A stretch of 64,000 nt of DNA from contig NZ_CP146077.1 in NCBI RefSeq assembly GCF_037023725.1, positions 2,889,001 to 2,953,000 of the forward strand, written 5' to 3'. Made by a program: the position numbers and the translations under genes. A model generated the notes under the pieces. It saw nothing but the letters and a program-made list of their open reading frames with translations. It had not been told where the DNA came from and did not search any database. Origin of the DNA: Pseudomonas bubulae. GTDB lineage: Bacteria; Pseudomonadota; Gammaproteobacteria; Pseudomonadales; Pseudomonadaceae. This document shows, piece by piece, positions 63,713 to 64,000 of the stretch; position 1 is the first letter of the stretch; each line of letters starts with the position of its first letter.

Positions 63713-63740
63713 AGTTGCCCATCCTGCGGGACGGGCAACT
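63713..63740 (+). other. Hairpin between the receptor and ATP-grasp genes
   Basis: AGTTGCCCATCC and GGACGGGCAACT pair with a short loop. There is no T-run after it. It could be a processing or stability hairpin that lets receptor mRNA outlast the biosynthesis genes. Confidence 0.45.
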
Positions 63741-63760
63741 GTTGCCCCCAGGAAAGTGCC

Positions 63761-64000
63761 ATGCAACGTCCATTCGTCATCCTTGCTCACGTCGCACACC
63801 CAGCCATTCTCGAGGGCTTTATGCCAGCCGCGCAGCAGCGCGGGCTGCCAATTGTGCTGATCACCGATCATGCTCAGGAACATCGTCGCCTGCTTGCCGG
63901 CTCGTCTCTTTCGCCGGACCGGCTGCAGGTGATCGAATGTGATGTATTCAACCCGCTGGCGGTCATCGAAACCCTCAATGGCCAGGGTTTGCGCCCGGTT
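63761..64000 (+). CDS. ATP-grasp ligase, PvsA-like, N-terminal part
   Basis: 80 codons up to the window edge; ATG 63761 has an AGGAAAG site. The N-terminal P-F-V-I-L-A-H-V-A-H-P-A-I-L-E-G-F and I-V-L-I-T-D-H are the pre-ATP-grasp Rossmann-like part. In vibrioferrin loci PvsA is an ATP-grasp amide ligase encoded with NIS synthetases PvsB/PvsD. The catalytic domain is outside the window, so the name is provisional. Confidence 0.55.
   Translation, partial: MQRPFVILAHVAHPAILEGFMPAAQQRGLPIVLITDHAQEHRRLLAGSSLSPDRLQVIECDVFNPLAVIETLNGQGLRPV

Overview
This 64 kb window is a chromosomal segment of a gamma-proteobacterium, almost certainly a Pseudomonas of the fluorescens/fragi type. The evidence is the codon style and high GC, many copies of the Pseudomonas REP/REPIN palindrome (core GGGAGC-GC-TGC-CGCGA type), a polB (DNA polymerase II) gene, the uvrB / amino-acid aminotransferase / tRNA-Asn block, and a FecI-FecR-receptor unit. 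A vibrioferrin-like siderophore locus at the right edge would fit the P. fragi/psychrophila group, but that species guess is inference.

Layout. 1-674: end of a NIPSNAP-like gene and an SRPBCC gene, then two REPINs and a promoter-terminator pair that may be a small RNA. 1.2-5.0 kb: D-glucarate catabolism (gudD, a gudP-like transporter, and a divergent FadR-type regulator). 5.0-20.9 kb: one long minus-strand cluster of 13 genes, many overlapping by 1-14 nt. It runs from an outer-membrane channel through a MoxR ATPase and Bat-type VWA machinery to a periplasmic HAD phosphatase, a sulfatase, a membrane/spermidine-synthase-like fusion and an octaheme cytochrome with TPRs. This is the part of the window most likely to be an undescribed system. 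21.3-26.1 kb: lipoprotein, polB, a HigBA toxin-antitoxin module and two tandem fluoride channels. 26.2-35.5 kb: K+ channel, nickel transporter, urea transporter and a complete urease operon (ureABCEFGD) in Yersinia/Morganella-like order and style.

35.9-44.1 kb: FUSC protein with a terminator in its leader, LysR regulator, a tripartite EmrB-EmrA-OMF pump preceded by a coupled 17-codon ORF, and an MHS-family symporter. 44.2-48.3 kb: FecI-FecR-FecA-like iron-signalling unit. 48.4-53.7 kb: MFS gene, RidA-family gene, uvrB, aromatic/aspartate aminotransferase. 53.8-60.4 kb: tRNA-Asn followed by an accessory block: a membrane protein of unknown function and three overlapping genes (TerB-domain protein, ATPase, DEAD/DEAH helicase) that match the architecture of the Shango anti-phage system. 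60.7-64.0 kb: Fur-box-controlled siderophore locus (HpcH/HpaI aldolase resembling SbnG, TonB receptor, start of an ATP-grasp gene resembling PvsA), cut by the window end.

Functional links. The nickel transporter, urea transporter and urease make a self-contained urea-utilisation unit. gudD, gudP and the regulator form a sugar-acid unit. Two separate FecA-like receptors lie about 13 kb apart, one with its own sigma/anti-sigma pair and the other with siderophore biosynthesis genes. The MoxR-Bat cluster looks like a cell-envelope maturation or redox system whose clients are probably encoded in the same operon.
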